Shown: one piece after another, positions 52,518-60,731 of the stretch
Layout of the letters: every line of letters begins with the position of its first letter
Numbering within the stretch: position 1 is the first letter of the stretch
Assembly: GCA_001025035.1 (NCBI GenBank)
Contig: LCZK01000010.1
Location: forward strand, 496,001-560,000
DNA length: 64,000 nt
Direction of reading: 5' to 3'
DNA from: Actinobacteria bacterium IMCC26207
Lineage (GTDB): Bacteria; Actinomycetota; Acidimicrobiia; Acidimicrobiales; Microtrichaceae
The notes under the pieces: generated by a model
Seen by the model: the letters and a program-made list of their open reading frames with translations, nothing else
Database searches by the model: none
Told to the model about the DNA's origin: nothing
Made by a program: the position numbers and the translations under genes

Positions 52518-53204
52518 GTGCTTGCCGTGCACCCACCCGACAGTCCTGAACCAGAGAAGCAGGAGAATGCCGAGGAGTACTATTTTTCTGGCACTCCGAG
52601 CGGGCCCTCACGGCCTTCCTCAGTTCGACTCGTGCTCCCTGACTTCACCGTCGAGCTCATTACTGACAGCGGCATATTCTCATCCTCTCGCATCGATTCA
52701 GGGACCAAGATTTTGCTGATGGAACTGGAGGATCTGCCCCTAGGCAATCTCGTTGACTTGGGCTGCGGATATGGGCCAATTGCAACAACCTTGCTCCGGC
52801 GATTTCCGGGCCAACCAGTCTGGGCAGTTGATGTGAACTCGCGGGCTCGCACAGTCTGCGCTCAGAACCTAAAGGCCAACGCTCAAGCATCTTCAGAGTT
52901 CCACGTCATTTCCCCTGAAGAGGTTCCACCAGACCTTGTGGTAGCTGCCCTTGTGTCGAACCCGCCCATCCGTATCGGAAAGCAGGCTTTGCACACGTTG
53001 CTTGAATTTTGGCTTGGGCGCTTGGTCTACCCAACGGGTGTTGCATGGCTCGTCGTACATAAGCACCTCGGCGCCGATTCGCTTACCCGCTGGCTCGAGA
53101 GTCAGGGCTACCTAGTGACCAAGGTGCGATCCCGTCAAGGCTACCGAATCCTAAAAGTCTCCCCTGGCGAACAGTACGCTCCACGAGCAGACTCAACTGC
53201 GTAA
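52518..53204 (+). CDS. Class I SAM-dependent methyltransferase, RsmC/YbxB-like
   Basis: A 228-residue protein with the SAM-binding motif VDLGCGYGPIATTLL (about residue 78) and the NPPY-type motif SNPPIRIGK (about 151), the pattern of small RsmC-like RNA guanine methyltransferases. It starts at GTG 52518 (an in-frame GTG at 52527 is possible). It is divergent from def (15-bp gap) and its 3' end overlaps priA by 12 nt. Confidence 0.86.
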   Translation: MLAVHPPDSPEPEKQENAEEYYFSGTPSGPSRPSSVRLVLPDFTVELITDSGIFSSSRIDSGTKILLMELEDLPLGNLVDLGCGYGPIATTLLRRFPGQPVWAVDVNSRARTVCAQNLKANAQASSEFHVISPEEVPPDLVVAALVSNPPIRIGKQALHTLLEFWLGRLVYPTGVAWLVVHKHLGADSLTRWLESQGYLVTKVRSRQGYRILKVSPGEQYAPRADSTA

Positions 53205-55154
53205 ACGAGCGGGATCGACTTGTAGGCGGAGCCGTCCAACTGGGCGATCAACCTGGGACAAAACCTCTTGTAGCCGGCCAGACTCGCGTGACCTAAGAAG
53301 CCACTGCCCATCTTCGGCCTGTTGAACCTCTACACCTTGGGGCGTGCCGAGCCGTGCAATGAACTCCGGCGCAGCCTCGTAACCAACCTGCGCAATAGCT
53401 GCAGCGGGAGGAAAGCCAAGCAGTATGCGACGTTGGGCCTCGGAGAAACTGACGAGCATCGGCTCAGCTCTGAGCGCTGCCTGAATAGATTCATGATCAG
53501 GGCGGCGTGTCTGCACGACTACGCGCCCGCCAGCCTCGCGCCCACCCACTCTGCCAGCCTCCCGCCCACCCACTCTGCCAGCCTCCCGCCCACCCACTCT
53601 GCCAGCCTCCCGCCCACCCACCAGTCTCGAGGAGAGCATGAGTAAGGCGAGCGCTTCTTCGGCGGCGCGGTAGCGCGGAGCAAGCAACTCCTGATCGAAG
53701 TCCAAAAATGCCACGAGCGAAACATCTTGAAGGCGATGAAGCACTGCCTGAGTACCAATAAAAATCCGAGCGGCTGCTGAGTAGTCAGATCCCGAGGGTT
53801 GATCTGCCGCGGACTTCGGACTAGCAGCAGTAATGGCATGCACTGGCTCTTTTGCCAGCGCCTCTAACTCTTCTCTCGCCCTCGTTACCCCTCCACGAAG
53901 AATCGATAGGGCCATCGATCCGCACTCCAAGCAGATAGCTGGTCGCTCTTGAATGCATCGGGTACAGACCAATCGGCCGTTGTCGTCCTGAGAGACTGCG
54001 GCGCTACACCGCTCACACTCCGCGAGAGTCCCGCAACTTCTACAAGCCAGAAGCCTGGCCCTACCTGTCCGGTTCAAAACACAGACCACTCGCTCACCAG
54101 AGCGCGCAGTTTCACGGATCATTTCCACAAGCCGTGACGAGAACAGCCCTGTTCGCCCCATGTCCTCGCCGCGCCGGTCGAGAACAGTCAGCGCTGCCCA
54201 CCCAGCACGCTCCTCAGTGCGAGACAGCCTTCCCCGAGGCTCAAGGGGTACCTTCAAACTAAGCAACGGGCGTGCAGGCAAACTAAGCAACGGGCGTGCA
54301 GGGAACTGCTCATCCGCAATTGAACCGTCAGTCCGAGCTTCGATCTCAGAGGACTCATGCTGGGCGAGTAGCGCCTCTAGAGACGGACAAGGCGAGACTA
54401 ACAAGCAGGGCACCTGCGCCTGTCGTGCTCGCTCGATTGCTATATCTCGCGCATTCCAGGTTGGAGAGGACTCGCTCTGCAACATCTCGTCGTGCTCGTC
54501 GATAACCACAACCGCTGCTAGTGCCGGTGCCGGTGCAAACGCAGCACCTCGTCCGCCCACAACGCTGGCCCCACCCGCAGCAGCTTGGAAGTCCCATGGC
54601 CAAGCAGCAACTGCTGCCCCCGAGGCTCGCAACCCTCGTGCCACGCGCTGCGACTCAGCAATCGTGGGCAGGATTGCCAAGACTTGGCCCAGTCGCGCTG
54701 CTGCGACGACGATGCTCAGCGGATCCGTGCTTGGGGAAACCTGCAGGACATGGTTTCCCGCTCCGAGGAGGAGTATCGACTCTGCTAGCTCATTCGCCTC
54801 TCCGCCAGTAGCAGGGCGAACTCGTATCGGAGGCAGTCGGTTGACCACTCGCTCGGGTGAAGCTGCCCGCAGCATGGTGGTGAGCCTGCCGCTCCATCGC
54901 CAGGCAGCCCAGCGACACACATCAATCATCGTCTGATCAGGCCCAAAACCAACTATCTTCAGAATCGCACTGAGTTCCACGCCCTCTGGCGGCTCAACAT
55001 CAAGAGCAAGGACCCACCCGGCGACTCGACGTCCGCCGAACGGAATTCGAACCAGACTCCCGACGCATAGTTCTCCGGGCAGATCATCTGCAGCGAAATA
55101 GTCAAAGGCGCGATCTACTGCAGGTACATCCGGGAGCACCCGAATGACTCTCAC
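53193..55154 (-). CDS. priA: Primosomal protein N' (PriA), actinobacterial ATPase-degenerate form
   Basis: A 653-residue protein with the PriA 3' DNA-binding domain (residues 1-100) and a helicase core lacking Walker A; the DEAH position reads DEHD. Zinc-binding Cys pairs CRSCGTLAECERC (about residue 369) and CTRC, CLEC are kept. Such forms without ATPase motifs are known in actinobacteria and may only recognise stalled forks. A four-fold in-frame 8-residue repeat (GREAGRVG type) is inserted around residue 515-545, encoded by a 24-bp DNA repeat. It overlaps the converging methyltransferase gene by 12 nt and follows metK by 24 bp. Confidence 0.88.
   Translation of the reverse strand: MRVIRVLPDVPAVDRAFDYFAADDLPGELCVGSLVRIPFGGRRVAGWVLALDVEPPEGVELSAILKIVGFGPDQTMIDVCRWAAWRWSGRLTTMLRAASPERVVNRLPPIRVRPATGGEANELAESILLLGAGNHVLQVSPSTDPLSIVVAAARLGQVLAILPTIAESQRVARGLRASGAAVAAWPWDFQAAAGGASVVGGRGAAFAPAPALAAVVVIDEHDEMLQSESSPTWNARDIAIERARQAQVPCLLVSPCPSLEALLAQHESSEIEARTDGSIADEQFPARPLLSLPARPLLSLKVPLEPRGRLSRTEERAGWAALTVLDRRGEDMGRTGLFSSRLVEMIRETARSGERVVCVLNRTGRARLLACRSCGTLAECERCSAAVSQDDNGRLVCTRCIQERPAICLECGSMALSILRGGVTRAREELEALAKEPVHAITAASPKSAADQPSGSDYSAAARIFIGTQAVLHRLQDVSLVAFLDFDQELLAPRYRAAEEALALLMLSSRLVGGREAGRVGGREAGRVGGREAGRVGGREAGGRVVVQTRRPDHESIQAALRAEPMLVSFSEAQRRILLGFPPAAAIAQVGYEAAPEFIARLGTPQGVEVQQAEDGQWLLRSRESGRLQEVLSQVDRPVGRLRLQVDPARLRS
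53529..53624. repeat. Four tandem 24-bp repeats inside priA
   Basis: Units are 53529-53552, 53553-53576, 53577-53600 and 53601-53624; the first differs by one base and the last diverges in its final bases. The plus-strand core of each is CCAGCCTCCCGCCCACCC. Each unit is 8 codons, so the priA frame stays open. Contiguity without spacers and coding position exclude CRISPR; slippage expansion is the likely origin. Confidence 0.9.
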
Positions 55155-55178
55155 CGTGAAGTGAACCCGAGATTGGAC

Positions 55179-56375
55179 CTAGAGCCCAAGCGCCGAGCGA
55201 AGAGCATCAACACGATCGGTCCGCTCCCAAGTGAACCCATCTCCTGTTCGGCCGAAGTGGCCATATGCGGCGGTCTTACGGAACACAGGCCGCTTCAGCT
55301 CAAGGTCACGAACGATCGCCCCAGGTCGAAGGTCGAAGATGTCCTTCACTGCAACGTCAAGCTGCAATGGGTCGACAGTCTCGGTACCGAACGTCTCGAC
55401 CAGGATCGACACGGGATGAGCCATTCCTATTGCGTATGCAACCTGCACCTCGCAGCGTGTTGCCGCCCCCGAAGCGACGACGTTCTTTGCGACCCAACGC
55501 GCAGCGTAAGCGGCTGACCGGTCAACTTTGGAGGAATCCTTGCCAGAGAAAGCGCCTCCGCCGTGGCGTGCAGAGCCGCCATAGGTATCAACAATGATCT
55601 TGCGGCCTGTTAGGCCAGCATCGCCAACAGGTCCACCGATGACGAATCTTCCCGTTGGGTTGATAAAGACCTCGTAGTCGTCGTCTGCAAATGCCTCTGG
55701 AATGACTGGACGAATGACCTGCTCAATGAGGTCAGGGCGAATCTCCGTATCACGATCGATTCCATCATTGTGCTGCGTAGAAATCAGCACGGTCTTGAGG
55801 CGGACAGGGCGGTTGTCCTCGTACTCAAAGGTGACCTGGGTCTTCCCGTCGGGGCGGAGGTAGGGCACAGTTCCTGACTTGCGAACCTCGGCCAAACGCT
55901 CGGCTAGACGGTGCGCAAGATGGATCGGCAATGGCATCAGGACGTCAGTCTCGTCGACTGCATATCCGAACATCATTCCTTGGTCGCCAGCACCTTGCTT
56001 ATCGAGTTGGTCCTCTTCACCGGCTGTTCCTGAACGAACCTCTTCTGAGTCGTCCACTCCCTGAGCGATATCTCGTGACTGCTCATCGACTGCGACCATC
56101 ACGCCACAGGTCCGACCGTCATAGCCAAAGCTCTCTCGGTCATAGCCAATATCACAGATGGTGTCGCGAGCAATCGAGGGGATGTCTACGTACCCGGTCG
56201 TGGTGATTTCTCCGGCAACGATGCACAAACCGGTGGTGACCATTGTTTCGCATGCCACTCGAGCATCCGGGTCCTCGGTCAGGATTGCATCCAGAATCGA
56301 ATCCGAGATTTGATCTGCCATCTTGTCGGGGTGCCCCTCGGTTACTGACTCCGAGGTAAACGTCCAGTTGTTCAT
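55179..56375 (-). CDS. metK: S-adenosylmethionine synthetase
   Basis: A 398-residue enzyme that makes SAM from ATP and methionine. Signatures: [15 protein letters not shown] (about residue 12), [12 protein letters not shown] (about 131) and [22 protein letters not shown] (split around residue 279). The length is standard. It lies 3 bp after coaBC and 24 bp before priA on the minus strand, keeping the actinobacterial coaBC-metK-priA order. No SAM riboswitch precedes it. Confidence 0.97.
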   Translation of the reverse strand: MNNWTFTSESVTEGHPDKMADQISDSILDAILTEDPDARVACETMVTTGLCIVAGEITTTGYVDIPSIARDTICDIGYDRESFGYDGRTCGVMVAVDEQSRDIAQGVDDSEEVRSGTAGEEDQLDKQGAGDQGMMFGYAVDETDVLMPLPIHLAHRLAERLAEVRKSGTVPYLRPDGKTQVTFEYEDNRPVRLKTVLISTQHNDGIDRDTEIRPDLIEQVIRPVIPEAFADDDYEVFINPTGRFVIGGPVGDAGLTGRKIIVDTYGGSARHGGGAFSGKDSSKVDRSAAYAARWVAKNVVASGAATRCEVQVAYAIGMAHPVSILVETFGTETVDPLQLDVAVKDIFDLRPGAIVRDLELKRPVFRKTAAYGHFGRTGDGFTWERTDRVDALRSALGL

Positions 56376-56378
56376 TTC

Positions 56379-57659
56379 TTATTCTCCTGATGAGGGCACA
56401 GGTTCCTGCGCCGATCGTGTGTTGACAACTACATCTAGAACTACCGCCGCAACGGATCGCTTATCGGTGAGCGGAACGAACCTGTCTTCCGATGCGGCAC
56501 AAAGAATTGCTACTTCATTTGTTTCGAACTCAAAGCCAACTCCTGGAGCGGCAACATCATTTACCACCAAAATATCCGCTTGCTTCTCTTTGAGCTTTCG
56601 CTCGGCGTTCTCTCGAACGTCTTGGGTTTCTGCTGCAAATCCAACCAGCGTCTGCCCCTTTGGCTTGCAGGACCCTAGCGCAGCCAGAATGTCAATAGTG
56701 GGGTGCATTTCCAACATTGGCGCACCATCGCTCTTCTTGAGCTTCTCTGGCGCAATCTGGCTTGGAGCAAAGTCCGCAACAGCGGCAGCCATGACAATGA
56801 CATCTGCAGTTGCCGAACGACTCATAACCGCATCGTGCATTTCTTGTGCTGTATCCACCGAAACGCGAGTGATCGCTGCGCTGGTGGCAATCTGCGTTGT
56901 AGTCACGAGCGTCACCACTGCTCCCCTAGCGAGCGCCTCTTCAGCTAGCGCATGACCCTGTTTGCCAGAGGAGCGGTTGCCGATGTAGCGAACGGGGTCA
57001 ATCGGCTCACGGGTTCCTCCGGCCGTAACGAGGACGTTCAATCCATTTAGACCGCTTGGAGAAGGCGCCAAATTCTCATCTCCACGAACTTCCCCGCTGG
57101 GAGTAGAAGAAGAGAGTACGCCTCTCATGGCTTGCAACACTCGTTCGGTACCTGCAAGGCGACCAGAACCAATATCGCCTCCTGCAAGCCTGCCCTCTTC
57201 GGGGTCGACAACATGCACCCCGCGCTGAGACAGGATCTTGAGGTTGTCTTGCACGGCTGGGTGTTCCCACATCTCGGTATGCATCGCAGGGCAAATCACC
57301 ACGGGAGCGCGAGTTGCTAACAACACGTTGGTTAACAAGTCGTGCGAGTAGCCCGTGGCATAGGCCGAGATCAGCCTGGCAGTGGCTGGAGCCACGACGA
57401 TCAGGTCGGCAGCTTGGCCTAAGCGCGTATGCGGGATGGGGTCTTGCTCAGCAAAAAGCGAGGTCCAAACGGCTTCGGAGGAGAGGGCAGAAAACGTGGC
57501 CTCGCCGACAAATTCCTTGGAACTCTCGGTCATGACCACGCTCACGAAAGCGCCAGCATCTACAAGTTGCCGACACAATTCGATTGCTTTATACGCAGCG
57601 ATTCCACCGCATACGCCGAGTACAATTCTTCGACCCTGAAAGGAGTTCACCTGATCCAC
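56379..57659 (-). CDS. coaBC: Bifunctional phosphopantothenoylcysteine decarboxylase/synthetase
   Basis: A 426-residue enzyme with CoaC (about residues 1-185) and CoaB (about 215-405) halves in coenzyme A synthesis. CoaC: VCGGIAAYKAIELCR (about 17), the FMN/His region IPHTRLGQAADLI and PAMHTEMWEHP (about 122). CoaB: VTAGGTREPIDPVRYIGNRSSG (split around residue 210) and LVGFAAET (about 343). The start at ATG 57659 is supported by its position 39 bp after rpoZ. Length and motifs are complete. Confidence 0.95.
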   Translation of the reverse strand: MDQVNSFQGRRIVLGVCGGIAAYKAIELCRQLVDAGAFVSVVMTESSKEFVGEATFSALSSEAVWTSLFAEQDPIPHTRLGQAADLIVVAPATARLISAYATGYSHDLLTNVLLATRAPVVICPAMHTEMWEHPAVQDNLKILSQRGVHVVDPEEGRLAGGDIGSGRLAGTERVLQAMRGVLSSSTPSGEVRGDENLAPSPSGLNGLNVLVTAGGTREPIDPVRYIGNRSSGKQGHALAEEALARGAVVTLVTTTQIATSAAITRVSVDTAQEMHDAVMSRSATADVIVMAAAVADFAPSQIAPEKLKKSDGAPMLEMHPTIDILAALGSCKPKGQTLVGFAAETQDVRENAERKLKEKQADILVVNDVAAPGVGFEFETNEVAILCAASEDRFVPLTDKRSVAAVVLDVVVNTRSAQEPVPSSGE

Positions 57660-57698
57660 GTGTCTCCGAGAGTCTGTAGCAACCGCGCAGGCGGAGGC

Positions 57699-58007
57699 TC
57701 AGTCCTCGCCCTCGGCGATTTCAGCTTCTTCGGCACTCGGATCGAGTCGACCAGTAGCTCCACCGACGCCTTCGATCATGTCTGCGTCGATCTCTTCAAA
57801 TGCTATCGAGAGCGAGGTCCGCGCAGTCGAGGTCACCTGTGGCGGCACCACGGACCCAACGCTGCTCTTGGCTTTGAGGCTGCCGTAATACGAGTTGATT
57901 TCTCGTGCCCTCTTGGCTGCGAGTGTTACCAAAGAGAACTTGGAACCGCTCCTGAGGAGGAGTTCCTCAATCGGTGGATCCATCATTGTGTCGAGACGAT
58001 CTGCCAT
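57699..58007 (-). CDS. rpoZ: DNA-directed RNA polymerase omega subunit
   Basis: A 102-residue protein. The omega core is PIEELLLRSGSKFSLVTLAAKRA (split around residue 14), AREINSYY and the C-terminal SIAFEEI (about 70), as in actinobacterial omega. The acidic tail is longer than in E. coli. I start at ATG 58007; the open frame adds 42 codons upstream, but those have no family similarity. A weak GGAG lies 11 nt upstream. It maps between gmk and coaBC as usual. Confidence 0.92.
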   Translation of the reverse strand: MADRLDTMMDPPIEELLLRSGSKFSLVTLAAKRAREINSYYGSLKAKSSVGSVVPPQVTSTARTSLSIAFEEIDADMIEGVGGATGRLDPSAEEAEIAEGED

Positions 58008-58110
58008 GGGACGCTTTACTCCAACAAGGTGGTGGGGAAACAAACTCTTGATGCGGCCTTCGAAGAAGAACCAGCGGGCAATGTTAGCAGAGAACGAGTT
58101 GCACCAGCGA

Positions 58111-58695
58111 TTAGCGAGACCTATGCAGCTCAATCAAGGCCTGAAGCTCTCTCACTGAGACCTCAAGGTCATCATTCACTAGATGTATAAAACTCATCAG
58201 CGAAGCACGCTCAATCTCTTCATGCGCCTTTGCAAGGCGTTGCAGGATTCGTTCCTCGCTATCGCCACGGTGTCGCAGACGCTCTTCTTGGACGGCACGA
58301 TTCGGCGCATCTACAAAAATCAGGAGTGCATCGGGAAAGTGGGCTTGAACATTTGCAGCGCCCTGAACATCGATCTCGAAAAGCACATCGCGCCCAGCGG
58401 GAGGGTGTGGAAGTGGACTTCCTTGGAAATAGTCCAAGAACTCAGTCCATTCGAGAAACCCTCCAGCATCGACATGGGCCAAAAACTCCTCCCGAGTCGC
58501 AAAGTGATAGGCATCTGCAGCCTCGTGTACTCGCGGAGCTCGGGTCGTCCATGACTTGCTGACCCATAGTCTGTTGTCTTCCCGCAGCAGTGCCTCAACC
58601 AAGGTCCCTTTCCCTACTCCCCCAGGGCCAGAAATCACGATAACACTGCTATCGGCGGGCAAATCGGCTGATTCCGGAGGGGTTGCTGCGCTCAT
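58111..58695 (-). CDS. gmk: Guanylate kinase
   Basis: A 194-residue kinase that phosphorylates GMP to GDP. The P-loop is SGPGGVGKGTL (about residue 21), the GMP-binding region has SWTTRAPR (about 46) and YHFATREEF (about 63), and DVLFEIDVQGAANV lies near 103. It overlaps the mIHF gene by 4 nt (ATGA), so expression is coupled, and precedes rpoZ. Confidence 0.95.
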   Translation of the reverse strand: MSAATPPESADLPADSSVIVISGPGGVGKGTLVEALLREDNRLWVSKSWTTRAPRVHEAADAYHFATREEFLAHVDAGGFLEWTEFLDYFQGSPLPHPPAGRDVLFEIDVQGAANVQAHFPDALLIFVDAPNRAVQEERLRHRGDSEERILQRLAKAHEEIERASLMSFIHLVNDDLEVSVRELQALIELHRSR

Positions 58696-59042
58696 CTTGT
58701 GGCCTCAATCTGGGCCAGCGGCAGAAATGAAGCCAGAACTGCGTTCGTACTCGTGGGGTCCAGCTCATCAATCAAGGTCATCTCAGAGATCTGCAGCTTC
58801 CCAAGCTGCCTACGGGTATCTACTTTGCGGGCTCCTGGAAATGATTCCAACGCCCAGAGCAACTTGATCTGACCAACACGTGCGTCTTTTTGCGCAAGCT
58901 GCAGCAGCTCACTCAGGGTCAGCTCTTCGGAACGGAGCTGCTCTCGAATCTGATAGCGGGTACTTCGCACAGAACCGGCCCAGGCCAGTGCTCTCTCACG
59001 TTCCACTAAGGCCTCATTGCCCGGGATCAACTGATCGGTCAC
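58692..59042 (-). CDS. mihF: Actinobacterial integration host factor (mIHF)
   Basis: A 116-residue protein homologous to the mycobacterial and streptomycete nucleoid protein mIHF. The central helix-two-turn-helix (about residues 40-100) includes LSELLQLAQKDARVGQIKLL (about 43) and KLQISEMTLIDELDPTS (about 81), the DNA-binding element. It compacts the chromosome and is a strong marker of actinobacteria. It starts at GTG 59042, one base into the pyrF stop codon, and overlaps gmk by 4 nt. Confidence 0.93.
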   Translation of the reverse strand: MTDQLIPGNEALVERERALAWAGSVRSTRYQIREQLRSEELTLSELLQLAQKDARVGQIKLLWALESFPGARKVDTRRQLGKLQISEMTLIDELDPTSTNAVLASFLPLAQIEATR

Positions 59043-59752
59043 TAGATCGCTGCGGCAATAGCTGCTGCTGCCGCTGCGGGATCATCTGCGTTGGTAACCG
59101 CCCGACCAATCACCAGCAGGTCGGCGCCGTTTGCAACTGCTTCTTGGGGGCTTGCCGCTCGAGCCTGATCGTGACGCTGTCCGCCGGCTAGACGAATGCC
59201 CGGAACAACTCGCTTCAAACGTGGAGCCAGTTCTCGGGCAGTCTGCAGGTCTTCTGCTGCTAGAACCAAACCTCCGCAGCCGCTCTCTAATGCAAGACGA
59301 ACACGGTTCGGCACGATGTGCGGGGGTGCAGTGTCATCACTCGTCAACACTGTCACTGCCAGAGCAGTCGGTGCTGGTAGTCCTGCGCGTTCCGCACCCT
59401 CAAGAAGACCTTCGACTCCAGCTATGAGCATCTCGGTTCCGCCGAGTGCGTGAAGGGTCAGGTATTCGACACCCAAGGAACCAAGCACACGGGTTGAGCG
59501 CTGCACAGTCGTTGGAATATCAAAGAGTTTTAGGTCCAAAAACACTTGATAACCGAGGTCTCTGAGTGAGCCAATTGCATCCGGCCCATGTGCGCTAAAT
59601 AGTTCAAGGCCAACCTTTGCAACCCCAAACCACGGGCGCATTGCAACTGCTAAGCGATGTGCCGCAACGAGATCGTCAACATCGAGTGCCAACGCAAGCC
59701 GAGCTCGCACACTGTCATCTACGGCACCGCTCTGTGCATCTTGGCTATTCAC
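59042..59752 (-). CDS. pyrF: Orotidine 5'-phosphate decarboxylase, type 1
   Basis: A 236-residue TIM-barrel enzyme making UMP. The catalytic D-x-K-x-x-D motif is VFLDLKLFDIPTTV (about residue 70). LALALDVDD at the start and VVPGIRLAGGQRHDQ (about 182) also fit the E. coli-like type 1. Many mycobacteria and streptomycetes carry the longer type 2, so this variety is worth noting. The neighbours pyrD and mihF show the standard actinobacterial cluster. Confidence 0.93.
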   Translation of the reverse strand: MNSQDAQSGAVDDSVRARLALALDVDDLVAAHRLAVAMRPWFGVAKVGLELFSAHGPDAIGSLRDLGYQVFLDLKLFDIPTTVQRSTRVLGSLGVEYLTLHALGGTEMLIAGVEGLLEGAERAGLPAPTALAVTVLTSDDTAPPHIVPNRVRLALESGCGGLVLAAEDLQTARELAPRLKRVVPGIRLAGGQRHDQARAASPQEAVANGADLLVIGRAVTNADDPAAAAAAIAAAI

Positions 59753-59783
59753 AAGTTCGCTCCTGCGCAGGTAGTTGGTTTCA

Positions 59784-60731
59784 TCAGTGTTTCACTCCCC
59801 CAGTGAGTTCGGAAACTCGAGGAACGCCGTGAGAGAAACACCAGTGTCTCAGATCATCCTGTACCTGCTCAACTGAGCTTGGCTGAACAAAGTTTGCGGT
59901 ACCTATTTGGACTGCGCTTGCCCCTGCCAGCATGAGTTCAACAGCGTCTACAGCAGTTGCGCAGCCACCTACGCCGACGATGGGAAGGTCGGGCAACGCC
60001 ATGTGCACATCATGAATTGCACGGACTGCAACTGGCCGAATTGCAGGACCAGATAAACCGCCGCCACCTCCACCAAGGAGCGGCCGACGAGACTCAGTAT
60101 CGATGATCATCCCGAGAACAGTATTGATCAGTGTGACAGCCTCTGCTCCAGCCTCTTGAGCAGCCGCTGCGACTTCAACGAGCCGGTCGGTGTTGGGGCT
60201 CAGCTTGGCCCAGAGCGGAAGGCCAATTTGTGTAGTTGCTTGGAGTACCTGCGAAGTTGCAACCGGATCGTGTGCAAAGAGGTGCGTTCCACCATCGAGG
60301 TTTGGACAAGACAGGTTTACTTCTACAGCTACCACCTGTTTGGGGCAGTCCTGAAGTGCTTCTGCTGCTCGGGCGTAGTCCTGCACGCTTCGGCCCCAAA
60401 TGCTCACCACCACTCGTGCCCCGGTCTCTATCAACTCGGGCAGCTCATGCTCTCGCCAGGCCGCAACCCCAGGCCCCTGCAGGCCAACACTATTGAGCAT
60501 TCCCGCTGGGGTTTCGTGAACTCGTGGCGCAGGATTCCCCGCCCACTCATCAGCTGAGAGGGACTTGACCACAACGGCTCCAAGGGCTGATAGATCCATG
60601 AAGGCAGAGAGCTCAGACCCGTAGCCGGCCGTTCCTGCTGCAGTCATGAGTGGTGCAGGCAGAGAAACGGACCCAATTTGCACAGACATGTCCACTGCCG
60701 CTGCCCCGGCCCGCTGGCTGCGAGATCTCAC
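59784..60731 (-). CDS. pyrD: Dihydroorotate dehydrogenase, class 1
   Basis: A 315-residue FMN enzyme. The N-terminal MSVQIGSVSLPAPLMTAAGTAGYG (split around residue 26) and the catalytic-Cys motif VNLSCPNLDGG (about 138) identify class 1, with Cys as base. The 1B type would need an electron-transfer partner PyrK, which is absent here; an alternative 1A fumarate-type remains possible. GTG 60731 is one base into the carB stop codon; ATG at residue 15 is an alternative start. It is coupled to carB and followed by pyrF. Confidence 0.9.
   Translation of the reverse strand: MRSRSQRAGAAAVDMSVQIGSVSLPAPLMTAAGTAGYGSELSAFMDLSALGAVVVKSLSADEWAGNPAPRVHETPAGMLNSVGLQGPGVAAWREHELPELIETGARVVVSIWGRSVQDYARAAEALQDCPKQVVAVEVNLSCPNLDGGTHLFAHDPVATSQVLQATTQIGLPLWAKLSPNTDRLVEVAAAAQEAGAEAVTLINTVLGMIIDTESRRPLLGGGGGGLSGPAIRPVAVRAIHDVHMALPDLPIVGVGGCATAVDAVELMLAGASAVQIGTANFVQPSSVEQVQDDLRHWCFSHGVPRVSELTGGVKH

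Noticed and set aside
53529..53624. Repeat array that could be a CRISPR
   Set aside because: Units are contiguous with no spacers, multiples of 3 and inside a conserved reading frame, so it is a coding tandem repeat.
54160..54936. Plus-strand 258-codon open frame inside priA
   Set aside because: It is rich in Ser, Arg and Ala without domains and runs antisense to conserved priA sequence, so it is a shadow frame.
58008..58133. 42-codon N-terminal extension of rpoZ in the same frame
   Set aside because: The extension is not similar to omega subunits and lies in the spacer to gmk; ATG 58007 gives the normal protein.
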